25,042 nt of DNA. Source: JBEAOO01 sp041164825 (GTDB taxonomy: Bacteria > Pseudomonadota > Gammaproteobacteria > Burkholderiales > Burkholderiaceae_C). The stretch is from NCBI GenBank assembly GCA_041164825.1, contig JBEAOO010000024.1, positions 1 to 25,042 on the forward strand, in the 5' to 3' direction. Of the stretch, positions 14,550 to 21,799 are shown in pieces. The translations under genes and the position numbers were made by a program. How positions within the stretch are numbered: position 1 is the stretch's first letter; each line of letters starts with the position of its first letter. Under the pieces are notes generated by a model, which was not told where the DNA came from, searched no databases, and saw only the letters and a program-made list of their open reading frames with translations.

Positions 14550-15241
14550 GCGCGCTGCAACAACTCAAGGCCGAGGTGCTGGAAGCCAACCTCGACCTGC
14601 CGCGCCACGGCCTGGTGACCTTCACCTGGGGCAACGTCAGCGGCTTTGATGCCGAGCGCGGCCTGGTCGCCATCAAGCCCAGCGGCGTGGCCTACGACAA
14701 GCTGAGCGTGGACGACATCGTCGTGCTCGACCTGCAGGGCGCGCGCGTGGCCGGCACGCTCAAGCCCTCGTCCGACACTGCCACCCACCTGCTGCTCTAC
14801 CGCAGCTGGCCGCAGCTGCGCGGCATCGTGCACACCCACTCCACCCACGCCACGGCCTGGGCGCAAGCGGGCCGCGCCATCCCCGCGCTGGGCACCACGC
14901 ACGCCGACTACTTTCACGGTCCCGTGCCCTGCGCGCGGCCGTTGACGCAGGCCGAGGTGGAAGGCGACTACGAACTCAACACCGGCCAGGTGATCGTCGA
15001 GACCTTTGCGGGCCTCGACCCGGTGGCCGTGCCGGGCGTGCTGGTGTCCGAGCACGCACCCTTTGCCTGGGGCCACAGCCCGCACAACGCCGTGCACAAC
15101 GCGGTGGTGCTGGAGGAAGTAGCGCGCATGGCGCTGCTGACGCTGAGCCTCAACCCCACGCGTGGCCCGATCGCCGATCACCTGCTCGACAAGCACTACT
15201 TGCGCAAGCACGGCAAGGCCGCTTACTACGGCCAGCGCTGA
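14546..15241 (+). CDS. araD: L-ribulose-5-phosphate 4-epimerase
   Basis: A 231-aa class II aldolase-family epimerase, the same length as E. coli AraD, converting L-ribulose 5-phosphate to D-xylulose 5-phosphate for the pentose phosphate pathway. Visible elements are the phosphate-binding WGNVSG, IKPSGV, the catalytic-acid region SSDTATH, the zinc-binding IVHTHSTHAT, GTTHADYFHG, and the C-terminal YLRKHGKAAYYGQ with the catalytic tyrosine. Another zinc-ligand histidine lies in VLVSEHAPFAWG. Start ATG 14546 overlaps the araB stop by four bases. The gene order is araB-araD-araA rather than the E. coli araB-araA-araD. Confidence 0.96.
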   Translation: MSALQQLKAEVLEANLDLPRHGLVTFTWGNVSGFDAERGLVAIKPSGVAYDKLSVDDIVVLDLQGARVAGTLKPSSDTATHLLLYRSWPQLRGIVHTHSTHATAWAQAGRAIPALGTTHADYFHGPVPCARPLTQAEVEGDYELNTGQVIVETFAGLDPVAVPGVLVSEHAPFAWGHSPHNAVHNAVVLEEVARMALLTLSLNPTRGPIADHLLDKHYLRKHGKAAYYGQR

Positions 15242-15317
15242 GACGCCTCAAGCCGACGGCCTTCACGCCCGGCCCACCCTGAACTCTCTTTTTCCACCGC
15301 GAACGAAACCCCTCACC

Positions 15318-16811
15318 ATGACCACCGCCTACCCCCAACTCGAAGCCTGGTTTGTCGTCGGCAGCCAGCACCTGTACGGCCCCAAGACCCTGCAGCAAGT
15401 GGCCGAACACGCCGCACAGATCGTCGAGGGCCTGAACGCCAGCGGCGCGCTGCCGATGAAGCTGGTGCTGCAACCCACCGTGACCGAACCCGATGGCATC
15501 CTGGCCCTGTGCCGCGAGGCCAACAACGCGCCCAACTGCGTGGGCCTCGTCACCTGGATGCACACCTTCTCGCCCGCCCGCATGTGGATCGCCGGCCTGA
15601 CGGCGCTGCAAAAGCCGTTCATGCAGCTGCACACGCAGTTCAACGCCGAGGTGCCCTGGGGCACCATGGACATGAACTTCATGAACCTCCACCAAACCGC
15701 CCACGGCGGCCGCGAATACGGCTACATCGGCGCCCGCCTGCGCAAGCCGCACAGCGTGGTGGTGGGCCACTGGCAAGCGCCGGCCGTGCAGCAAGAGCTG
15801 GCCGAGTGGATGCGCGTGACCGCTGCGGTGCAAGACAGCCGCCAGCTCAAGGTGGCCCGCTTTGGCGACAACATGCGCGAAGTGGCCGTGACCGAGGGCG
15901 ACAAGGTGGAGGCGCAAATTCGCTTCGGCTACGCGGTCAACGGCTACAGCCTGGGCGAGCTCGCCGCCACGGTCGATGCCGTGACCGACGCGCAGGTGAA
16001 CAGCCTGGTCGATGAGTACGAAACCATCTACGAGCTGAGCGCGGCGGTGCGCCACGGCGGCGACAAGCGCAGCCACCTGATCGACGCCGCGCGCATCGAG
16101 CTGGGCATCCAGACCTTCTTGGAAAAGGGCCGCTTCGGCGCCTTCACCACCACGTTCGAGAACCTGCACGGTTTGAAGCAACTGCCCGGCTTGTCGGTAC
16201 AACGGCTGATGCAAAAGGGCTACGGTTTTGGCGCCGAAGGCGACTGGAAAACCTCGGCCCTGCTGCGCGCCATCAAGACCATGAGCGCAGGCACGAATGC
16301 CGGCACCTCGTTCATGGAGGACTACACCTACAACCTCACGCCCGGCCACGAGCTGGTGATTGGCGCGCACATGCTGGAGGTCTGCCCGAGCATTGCCGCC
16401 GAGGCCAAGCCGCTGCTCGATGTGCAGCCGCTGGGCATCGGCAAGAAGGACGACCCGGCGCGTTTGATCTTCAGCGCCAAGCCCGGCCGCGCCATCCACA
16501 GCACGCTGATCGACCTGGGCAACCGCTTCCGCCTGATCTCGCACGAGGTCGATGTCGTGGCCCCGCCGCACGCCCTGCCCAAGCTGCCGGTGGCGCACGC
16601 GGTCTACACGCCGCTGCCCGATTTTTACCGCGGCACCGAGGCGTGGATTCATGCCGGTGGCGCGCACCACACGGTGTTCAGTCAAGGCGTGAGCGTGCAG
16701 CAGCTGCGCACCTTCGCCGAGATGTTCGACATCGAGTTCGTGCACATCGGCGCCCACACGCAGATCAGCCAGCTGAAGCAGGAACTGCGCTGGAACGATC
16801 GGACGTTCTGA
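15318..16811 (+). CDS. araA: L-arabinose isomerase
   Basis: A 497-aa isomerase (E. coli AraA is 500 aa) converting L-arabinose to L-ribulose, the first catabolic step. Recognisable features are WFVVGSQHLYGP at the N-terminus, TWMHTFSPARMWI, LHTQFNAEVPW, MNLHQTAHGGREYG, GYAVNGYSLGE, then the metal/active-site segment GTSFMEDYTYNL and IGAHMLEVCPSI, and the C-terminal HAGGAHHTVFSQ. ATG 15318 was chosen because the family core begins immediately after it; a longer reading would run back into araD. A 76-base gap separates it from araD. It completes a full set of araBAD functions. Confidence 0.96.
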   Translation: MTTAYPQLEAWFVVGSQHLYGPKTLQQVAEHAAQIVEGLNASGALPMKLVLQPTVTEPDGILALCREANNAPNCVGLVTWMHTFSPARMWIAGLTALQKPFMQLHTQFNAEVPWGTMDMNFMNLHQTAHGGREYGYIGARLRKPHSVVVGHWQAPAVQQELAEWMRVTAAVQDSRQLKVARFGDNMREVAVTEGDKVEAQIRFGYAVNGYSLGELAATVDAVTDAQVNSLVDEYETIYELSAAVRHGGDKRSHLIDAARIELGIQTFLEKGRFGAFTTTFENLHGLKQLPGLSVQRLMQKGYGFGAEGDWKTSALLRAIKTMSAGTNAGTSFMEDYTYNLTPGHELVIGAHMLEVCPSIAAEAKPLLDVQPLGIGKKDDPARLIFSAKPGRAIHSTLIDLGNRFRLISHEVDVVAPPHALPKLPVAHAVYTPLPDFYRGTEAWIHAGGAHHTVFSQGVSVQQLRTFAEMFDIEFVHIGAHTQISQLKQELRWNDRTF

Positions 16812-16845
16812 CGCGGACTGGTGATGAAAGATGCGGCTCCTTTGT

Positions 16846-16866
16846 GGACCGGAAGGTCCTTTCTGT
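16846..16866 (+). terminator. Weak possible terminator after araA
   Basis: GGACC and GGTCC flank GGAA and are followed by TTTCTGT. The stem is only 5 bp and the T-run is broken, so this is a modest candidate for the end of the araBDA transcript, 34 bases after the stop. The palindromic elements that follow could also stop or protect the mRNA. Confidence 0.3.
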
Positions 16867-16934
16867 CCACGGTGCCGCACAGGGCCTGAGGCCGCTTCGC
16901 GGTCGAAGGTTTCCCTGTCGACGATCGGTGCGAG

Positions 16935-17033
16935 GGCGGCGATGGGCCGGGCCGATTTGCTGCGTGTCCCCCGAACCCGCTTGCGCGGCTTCTCCTCCTT
17001 TACCTCCGCAAATCGGCCCGGCCCGTCACCGCC
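16935..17033. repeat. Palindromic element, copy 1
   Basis: The arms are 26 bp with two mismatches (16935-16960 and 17008-17033). Their core is a perfect 17-bp pair, GGGCCGGGCCGATTTGC and GCAAATCGGCCCGGCCC. The 47-base interior starts TGCGTGTCCCCCG, has a small CCGC-TTGC-GCGG hairpin, and ends CTCCTCCTTTACCTCC. The interior is homologous to that of copy 2 read on the other strand, showing that the two are members of one repeat family rather than unrelated hairpins. Confidence 0.75.
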
Positions 17034-17084
17034 CCTGCGAGCACCGCGGTGTGCGTCGACCTGGCATGCCACCACCGATTCAGA

Positions 17085-17178
17085 GCGCGCTGTGCCGCAT
17101 TCGCTTTGCGCAGGTAAAGGGGGAGCCGGCCGCAGGCCGGCGGAGGACACGGAGCAAAGCGAATGCGGCGCAGCGCGC
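17085..17178. repeat. Palindromic element, copy 2 (inverted relative to copy 1)
   Basis: The arms are 25 bp with one mismatch (17085-17109 and 17154-17178) and carry the core GCCGCATTCGCTTTGC. The interior contains a perfect 7-bp hairpin with a 3-nt loop, GCCGGCC-GCA-GGCCGGC (17125-17141). Read on the minus strand the interior boxes TTTGCTCCGTGTCCTCCG and CTCCCCCTTTACCTGCGC match those of copy 1 with few changes, although the arm sequences differ. An arm-plus-inner-hairpin fold (cruciform or clover-like RNA) is predicted. Confidence 0.75.
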
Positions 17179-17413
17179 CTCGCGCCAACCTTCGAATGCG
17201 GGTTGACCAGCAGCCACCCCACTCAGGGGTTCTCCCGAGGCTGCGGCGCGGCTTGCAAGCTGGGTTTGTGACGCGCTGACACAGCGTGCACTAGGTGCCA
17301 GCGAACAGGCGACGGCGTGCCCGGGCCAGCGCATTCCTCACCTACACACAAACCCCAAGTGGCCCCGCACTTGCAGACAAGCAGCACCTTTGTGCCAACG
17401 CTGAACACTGCCT

Positions 17414-19591
17414 GTGCTGCCTCACCGCTGGATCGCCCCACTCATTGCCCTGCTGCCCACCTTCTTGCGCCGAACGTGGGCGCTGAGCCTGCACGGCCTG
17501 CTGTTCACGCTGGCGCTGCTTTTGGCCCAGGCCGCATCGGCCAGCACGCTCGACCGCGCCTCGCTCAGCAAGCTGTTTCCCTCACCCCTCACGGTGGGCG
17601 AGCGCGACGCCGACCTGCCGGTGTGGCCCATTTTCAAGAACGAACTCACCAGCAGCGTGCTGCTCGGGTATGTGTTCGAGTCGCTGGACTTTGCGCCGGT
17701 GCCGGGCTTCTCTGGCACGCCGGTCAACCTGCTGGTGGCGCTCGACACGCAAGGCGCCTTCATCGACGTGCGTGTGCTCTCGCACCACGAACCGGTGTTT
17801 CTGGACGGCCTCGGCGAAGGCCCGCTGTTCAAGTTCGTCGAGCAATACCCCAAGCTCACGCTGCAGCAAAACATCAAGATCGGCAGCAACCAAAACAAGG
17901 GCAGCCAAGCCGGCAGCGCCAACGTCTACATCGACGGCGTGGCCAAGGCCACGGCCTCGGTGCGCATCATCAACCAGAGCCTGCTCTCGGCCTCGCTGGC
18001 GGTGGCGCGCGCCAAGCTGGGGTTTGCGACCGGCCGCGATCCGGACCTGATCGGCCGCATTCGCGCCGATGTGTTCAAGCCGATGGACTTTGCCGCGCTC
18101 GCCAAAGCCGGCCTCATCACCACCCAAGCCTGGCGCAATGCGGACGTGGAAGCCGCGTTCAAGGGCACCGTGGGTGAAGGCCAAGACGAGCTGGCGCGCG
18201 CCTCTCCCAACGCCTTGTTCAGCGAGCTGCTGATCGCCCACCTCAACGTGCCCAGCGTCGGCCGCAACCTGCTCAGCGACAGCGCTTGGGGCTACCTCAG
18301 CGGCTGGATCGAACCCGGCGACCACGCGTTTTTGGTGGTCAGCCGCGGACGCTACAGCTTTGTCGGCGACGACTACACCACCGGCGCCGTGCCCGACCGC
18401 TTGAGCCTGGCACAGGGCGGCCTGGCCATCGAGATGCGCGACCTGCGGCTGGACAACGGCTTGAAGTTACCGCCCGCTTGGCAAGGCGCCGACGTGCAAG
18501 CGCGCGTGTTCAAGGTCATCAGCCAGGCCAGCCTGGACCCGGCGCAGCCACTGGACGTGGCGCTCAGCGTGACGCGCAGCAAGGGCGTGATCATGCCGGA
18601 GCGGGTGCGCAAGGCGTTCACCGTGAGCGTGCACCTGCCCGATGCGTTTGTGGAGCCTGGCCGCATCAACGACAAAACCTGGCACGCCATCTGGCGCCAG
18701 CGCACCGCGGAGATTGCCGTGTTGGTGGTGGCCTTGGCGGGCCTGAGCCTGATGCTCGCCAAACCGCGCTGGCTGACGCGCTCGATGCCGCGCCTGCAGC
18801 GCGTGCGCACGCTGTGGCTGCTGTTCACGCTGGGCTTCATCGGCTGGTACGCGCAGGGCCAACTCAGCATCGTCAACCTCACCGCGCTGATCCAGGCGCT
18901 GCTGGCCAAACGCGACCTCAGCTTTTTCATGTACGACCCGATGACGGTGCTGCTCTGGGGCTTTGTGCTGATCAGCATGGTGGCCTGGGGGCGCGGCACG
19001 TTCTGCGGCTGGCTCTGCCCGTTTGGCGCGCTGCAAGAGCTGATCGCCAAGCTGGCGCAGCGCCTGCGTGTGCCTCAACTCAAGCTGCACACGCGCACCG
19101 ATGCACGGCTGAAATGGATCAAGTACGTGCTGCTGGCGCTGCTGCTGATCACGCCGTTTTTCAGCGCCGTGTGGACCGACCGGCTGGCCGAGCTGGAACC
19201 GTTCAAAACCTCGATCACGCTGGTGTTCGTGCGCTCGTTGCCGTTTGTGCTGTGGGCGGTGGCGCTGCTGGCGCTGAGCGCCACGGTCTACAAGGGCTAT
19301 TGCCGCTACCTGTGTCCCTTGGGCGCGGGCATGGCGGTGCTGGGCCGGGTGCGGCTGCTGAACTGGATTCCACGCCGCGCCGAGTGCGGCCAGCCCTGCC
19401 AAACCTGCCGCCACCGCTGCGAGTACCAGGCCATCACGCCCCAGGGCGCGGTGGACTACAGCGAGTGCTTCCAGTGCATGGACTGCGTGGTGATCCACGA
19501 CAGCGATGCGCTCTGCGCGCCGCTGATCTTGGCCCAGCGCAAGCAGCGGGTGATTCCCGTTCACGCGCTGCCTGTGCCGCCATCGGCCTGA
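17414..19591 (+). CDS. NosR/NirI-family membrane flavo-iron-sulfur protein
   Basis: A 725-aa membrane protein with NosR architecture. A signal/anchor helix (about residues 22-44) precedes a periplasmic FMN-binding domain; the putative flavinylation motif is D174-G-V-A-K-A-T180-A-S, with T180 as the likely FMN-threonine. Transmembrane helices occupy about residues 430-650. The polyferredoxin-type cysteines are C531-x3-C535-P, C630-x3-C634-P, C658-x3-C662-x2-C665-x3-C669, and C685-x2-C688-x2-C691 with C701. NosR passes electrons to periplasmic nitrous oxide reductase; related proteins serve other reductases. The start is GTG 17414: an in-frame stop lies 10 bases upstream and there is no clear SD. 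Its partner apbE follows, but no nosZDFYL is in the window, so the electron acceptor is unknown. Confidence 0.88.
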   Translation: MLPHRWIAPLIALLPTFLRRTWALSLHGLLFTLALLLAQAASASTLDRASLSKLFPSPLTVGERDADLPVWPIFKNELTSSVLLGYVFESLDFAPVPGFSGTPVNLLVALDTQGAFIDVRVLSHHEPVFLDGLGEGPLFKFVEQYPKLTLQQNIKIGSNQNKGSQAGSANVYIDGVAKATASVRIINQSLLSASLAVARAKLGFATGRDPDLIGRIRADVFKPMDFAALAKAGLITTQAWRNADVEAAFKGTVGEGQDELARASPNALFSELLIAHLNVPSVGRNLLSDSAWGYLSGWIEPGDHAFLVVSRGRYSFVGDDYTTGAVPDRLSLAQGGLAIEMRDLRLDNGLKLPPAWQGADVQARVFKVISQASLDPAQPLDVALSVTRSKGVIMPERVRKAFTVSVHLPDAFVEPGRINDKTWHAIWRQRTAEIAVLVVALAGLSLMLAKPRWLTRSMPRLQRVRTLWLLFTLGFIGWYAQGQLSIVNLTALIQALLAKRDLSFFMYDPMTVLLWGFVLISMVAWGRGTFCGWLCPFGALQELIAKLAQRLRVPQLKLHTRTDARLKWIKYVLLALLLITPFFSAVWTDRLAELEPFKTSITLVFVRSLPFVLWAVALLALSATVYKGYCRYLCPLGAGMAVLGRVRLLNWIPRRAECGQPCQTCRHRCEYQAITPQGAVDYSECFQCMDCVVIHDSDALCAPLILAQRKQRVIPVHALPVPPSA

Positions 19592-19594
19592 GGC

Positions 19595-19636
19595 CATTCA
19601 TTGAAGCCCATTCACCGAAGCCCACGCCCTGAAGCC
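19595..19636 (+). repeat. Three 14-bp tandem repeats between the NosR-like gene and apbE
   Basis: CATTCATTGAAGCC, CATTCACCGAAGCC and CACGCCCTGAAGCC stand directly end to end, all finishing GAAGCC. They fill most of the 63-base gap between the two genes. They may be a simple slippage product. If the apbE reading frame used the TTG at 19601 they would encode an imperfect repeat, but the later ATG is the better start. Confidence 0.6.
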
Positions 19637-19654
19637 AGCGAGCGCACCCCGACC

Positions 19655-20626
19655 ATGATCCAACGCCGCACCGCCCTGCTCGCCGCCCTCGGCCTGGGCG
19701 CCACCCTGGCCACCCGCGCCAGCCCCCTGCACTGGGCGCAGCGCTCGCTGCTGGGCCTGGGCACCACGTTGCGCCTGCAGGTGGCCCACGCCGATGCCGG
19801 CGGCGCTGAGCGCGCGCTGGACGCCGCCGTGGCCGTGATCCGCGAGGTCGAAGCCGCGATGAGCTTGTTCCGCCCCGACAGCGAACTGCAGCGCCTCAAC
19901 CGCGACGGCGAACTGCGCCAGCCCAGCCCGCACCTGCTGGCCGTGCTGCGCGCGGCGCAGCACGTGGCCTGGCACAGCCAAGGCGCGTTCGACCCCACCG
20001 TGCAGCCGCTGTGGCTGGCCTACGCACAGGCGCAAGCGCAAGGCCGTTTGCCCACGGCCGCGGCGCTGACCGACGCACGCAGCCGCATCGGCCACACCGC
20101 GCTGCGCGTGCAGCCCGAGGGCGTGCGTCTGCTGCGGCCGGGCATGGCCGTCACGCTCAATGGCATTGCGCAAGGCTACGCGGCCGACGCGGCGCGCGAG
20201 GTGCTGCTGCACCATGGCGTGCAACACGCGCTGCTCGACACCGGCGAGTTCGCCGCCTGGGGCCGCAACGCCGACGCCCGCGACTGGACGCTGGCCATCG
20301 ACGACCCGCACCACCCCGGCGAGCCCATCGCGCGTTTGCACAGCGATGGCCGCTGTGTGGCCACCTCGGCAGACAACCTCTGCGCCTTCACGGCCGACCA
20401 CCGCCACCATCACATCTTTGACCCCGCCACGGGCGACTCGCCGACGCAACTCAGCAGTGTGACGGTGGCCGCTCCCAGCGCCATGCTGGCCGACGCGCTG
20501 ACCAAGGTGATGTTTGTGGCCGGCCCCGAGCGCATTGCGGCACTCGCCAAGCAATGGCGTGTGGGCGTGTTGTGGGTGGACAAACGTGGCCACTGGGGTG
20601 CCACGGCGGACCTGCGGCTGGGCTGA
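19655..20626 (+). CDS. apbE: FAD:protein FMN transferase, ApbE/NosX family
   Basis: A 323-aa periplasmic enzyme that attaches FMN from FAD to a threonine of a target protein, using Mg2+. The N-terminus (QRRTALLAALGLGATLA) is a twin-arginine-like signal. Motifs in order are GTTLRL, AAMSLFRPDSELQRLN, GAFDPTVQPLW, VTLNGIAQGYAAD, LLDTGEFAAWG, HHHIFDPATG and ADALTKVMFVAG (Mg2+-binding Asp/Thr). The NGIAQGY form of the FAD-binding motif resembles NosX-like members more than the general GGIAKGY. It lies 63 bases after the NosR-like gene and probably flavinylates it at T180. Start ATG 19655 places the signal peptide at the N-terminus; an upstream TTG (19601) is less likely. Confidence 0.9.
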   Translation: MIQRRTALLAALGLGATLATRASPLHWAQRSLLGLGTTLRLQVAHADAGGAERALDAAVAVIREVEAAMSLFRPDSELQRLNRDGELRQPSPHLLAVLRAAQHVAWHSQGAFDPTVQPLWLAYAQAQAQGRLPTAAALTDARSRIGHTALRVQPEGVRLLRPGMAVTLNGIAQGYAADAAREVLLHHGVQHALLDTGEFAAWGRNADARDWTLAIDDPHHPGEPIARLHSDGRCVATSADNLCAFTADHRHHHIFDPATGDSPTQLSSVTVAAPSAMLADALTKVMFVAGPERIAALAKQWRVGVLWVDKRGHWGATADLRLG

Positions 20627-20919
20627 GGGGCCGCCTTGTGGGGCGTCTCAGGCGCTCATGCGCCGTCGCGTTCAAACACAGCAACAGTGCCGCTGGCGGG
20701 CGGGGCCGAGGCACTGAGACGAACCTCATGCCAAGGCCCTGGCGCGGGGAGCGCTGTGCCGCATTCGCTTTGCTCCGTGCCCGGGCCAGCGCCGCCCTCG
20801 CGCCGATCGTCGAACGGAAAACCTCGAAACGGCCAACGGCCACAAGCCCAGAGCGGCAACATGCCAAGAACCGAACGGCCCGGCCTCGCCACACAGCTGC
20901 TCCTGGGCGCAAGCGGGCG
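20627..20919. other. Convergent intergenic region with mosaic repeat copy
   Basis: This 293-base gap lies between apbE and the convergent solute-binding-like gene. It holds a small hairpin, GGCGC-TCAT-GCGCC (20651-20664), and the third repeat copy (20751-20870). No credible gene or strong terminator is seen. Confidence 0.55.
20751..20870. repeat. Partial, mosaic copy of the palindromic repeat family
   Basis: Positions 20751-20773 are identical to the left arm of copy 2 (17087-17109) over 23 bp, and continue CTCCGTG like copy 2 on the minus strand. Then CGTGCCCGGGCCAGCGC (20776-20792) repeats 17316-17332 exactly. The next 23 bp (20791-20813) match the minus strand of 16918-16940 with one mismatch, and weaker similarity continues to about 20870 (CGGAAAACCTCGA). 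The inner hairpin and second arm are missing. It looks like a rearranged or internally deleted derivative. Confidence 0.65.
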
Positions 20920-21738
20920 TCAAGGCTCGATGTCGGGTGCGAAGTAGCTCATGTGGGCGTCTGCGGCCATGCGCTCGATCGCACCAGTGGCGCGCAACAC
21001 GCCGAGGCCGCGATTGAAGCGCTGCAGCAGCTCCTCGCCGCGCGGCACTTTGCGGCTGATCACCACATGCACCGGCGCATTCCAGTAGGCCCGCCCGCCG
21101 CAGGTGATTTGCGCGTGTTCTTCGGCGGTGAGGTTGCGGTCCATCAGGTACTCGGCCGTGTCTGAGCCAATGGGCAACATGTCGATGCGCCGGACCAGCA
21201 GCTTGCGCAAATTGGCCACATCGCTGCCGGCCACATCCACGTTCAAGCGCCCCGCCGCCTGCAATTGCGAAAAGCCCTCGGAGTAGTAATTGCCGGCGGT
21301 GATGCCCAAACGTCGCTCACTCAGGTCGTCCAGCGACAGCCAGGAAAACTGGCGCACGCGCAGTTGGCAAAACACCATGCGCAGCAGCATCACCGGGTCG
21401 GAAAAGTACAGATCGCGTTCGCGGTCGGGGTTGCGCGCCCAGCCCATGCTGCCGGTGTAGAGCCCAGCGCGCGGGCCCTCGATGGCGCGGTTGGTGGAGA
21501 CGGTCACCAGCTTGACCGTCACCCCCGCCACGGCAAACGCTTCGGTGACGATCTGACTCAGCAGGCCCTTGCCAGCAAGCTCCTCCGACATGAGCGGCGG
21601 GTATTCGTGCAAGGTGATGGTGACCGGCTCGCCCCAAGGCGGCGGCGCCGCGCCGGCCACTTGCGCACGGGCCCCCGCGGAAAGCAGGCCGAGCGCCAGC
21701 AGGCAGGCCATCCAGGCCCAACGTCCAATCGGTGTCAT
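20920..21738 (-). CDS. Periplasmic solute-binding-like protein (SBP_bac_3 fold)
   Basis: A 272-aa exported protein with a signal peptide (hydrophobic residues about 8-23, cleavage near ARAQ). The mature part has the pattern of family 3 solute-binding proteins: ITLHEYPPLMSEELAGKG, SQIVTEAFAVAGV, the ABC-type hallmark GPRAGLYTGSMGWARNPDRE and LYFSDPVM, then LGITAGNYYSEGF and IDMLPIGSDTAEYLM. Length and motifs fit polar-amino-acid binding proteins or their sensory relatives. No permease or ATPase is nearby. It follows the hybrid kinase gene by 61 bases on the same strand, suggesting a stand-alone ligand sensor or a receptor working with the kinase. The ligand cannot be inferred. The start is ATG 21738. 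Confidence 0.8.
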   Translation of the reverse strand: MTPIGRWAWMACLLALGLLSAGARAQVAGAAPPPWGEPVTITLHEYPPLMSEELAGKGLLSQIVTEAFAVAGVTVKLVTVSTNRAIEGPRAGLYTGSMGWARNPDRERDLYFSDPVMLLRMVFCQLRVRQFSWLSLDDLSERRLGITAGNYYSEGFSQLQAAGRLNVDVAGSDVANLRKLLVRRIDMLPIGSDTAEYLMDRNLTAEEHAQITCGGRAYWNAPVHVVISRKVPRGEELLQRFNRGLGVLRATGAIERMAADAHMSYFAPDIEP

Positions 21739-21799
21739 CGTTTGATCCTATGACTCAAAACAGGCGCTTGGGCAACCTCAAGCACCGCGCAAAACAGCC

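Larger units (their letters stand above)
16812..17413. other. 602-base non-coding region rich in palindromic repeats
   Basis: No credible gene is present between araA and the NosR-like gene. The region contains a weak hairpin, two homologous palindromic elements (16935-17033 and 17085-17178), a 23-bp segment (16918-16940) repeated near 20791, and a 17-bp segment CGTGCCCGGGCCAGCGC (17316-17332) repeated exactly at 20776-20792. The promoter of the NosR-like gene should lie near its right end, but no FNR/NNR-type box (TTGAT-N4-ATCAA) is seen. Confidence 0.6.

Noticed and set aside
16935..17178. CRISPR-like interpretation of the repeated palindromes
   Set aside because: There are only two full copies in opposite orientation, no regular spacers and no cas genes.
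15150..17222. Very long open reading frame on the minus strand antisense to araA (about 690 codons)
   Set aside because: It is the opposite-strand shadow of a clear, motif-complete araA in high-GC DNA. Its translation is low-complexity (His, Arg, Gln, Val rich) with no recognisable domain.
17180..17413. Search for an FNR/Dnr/NnrR-type box before the NosR-like gene
   Set aside because: No TTGAT-N4-ATCAA-like palindrome is present, so anaerobic/NO control cannot be claimed.
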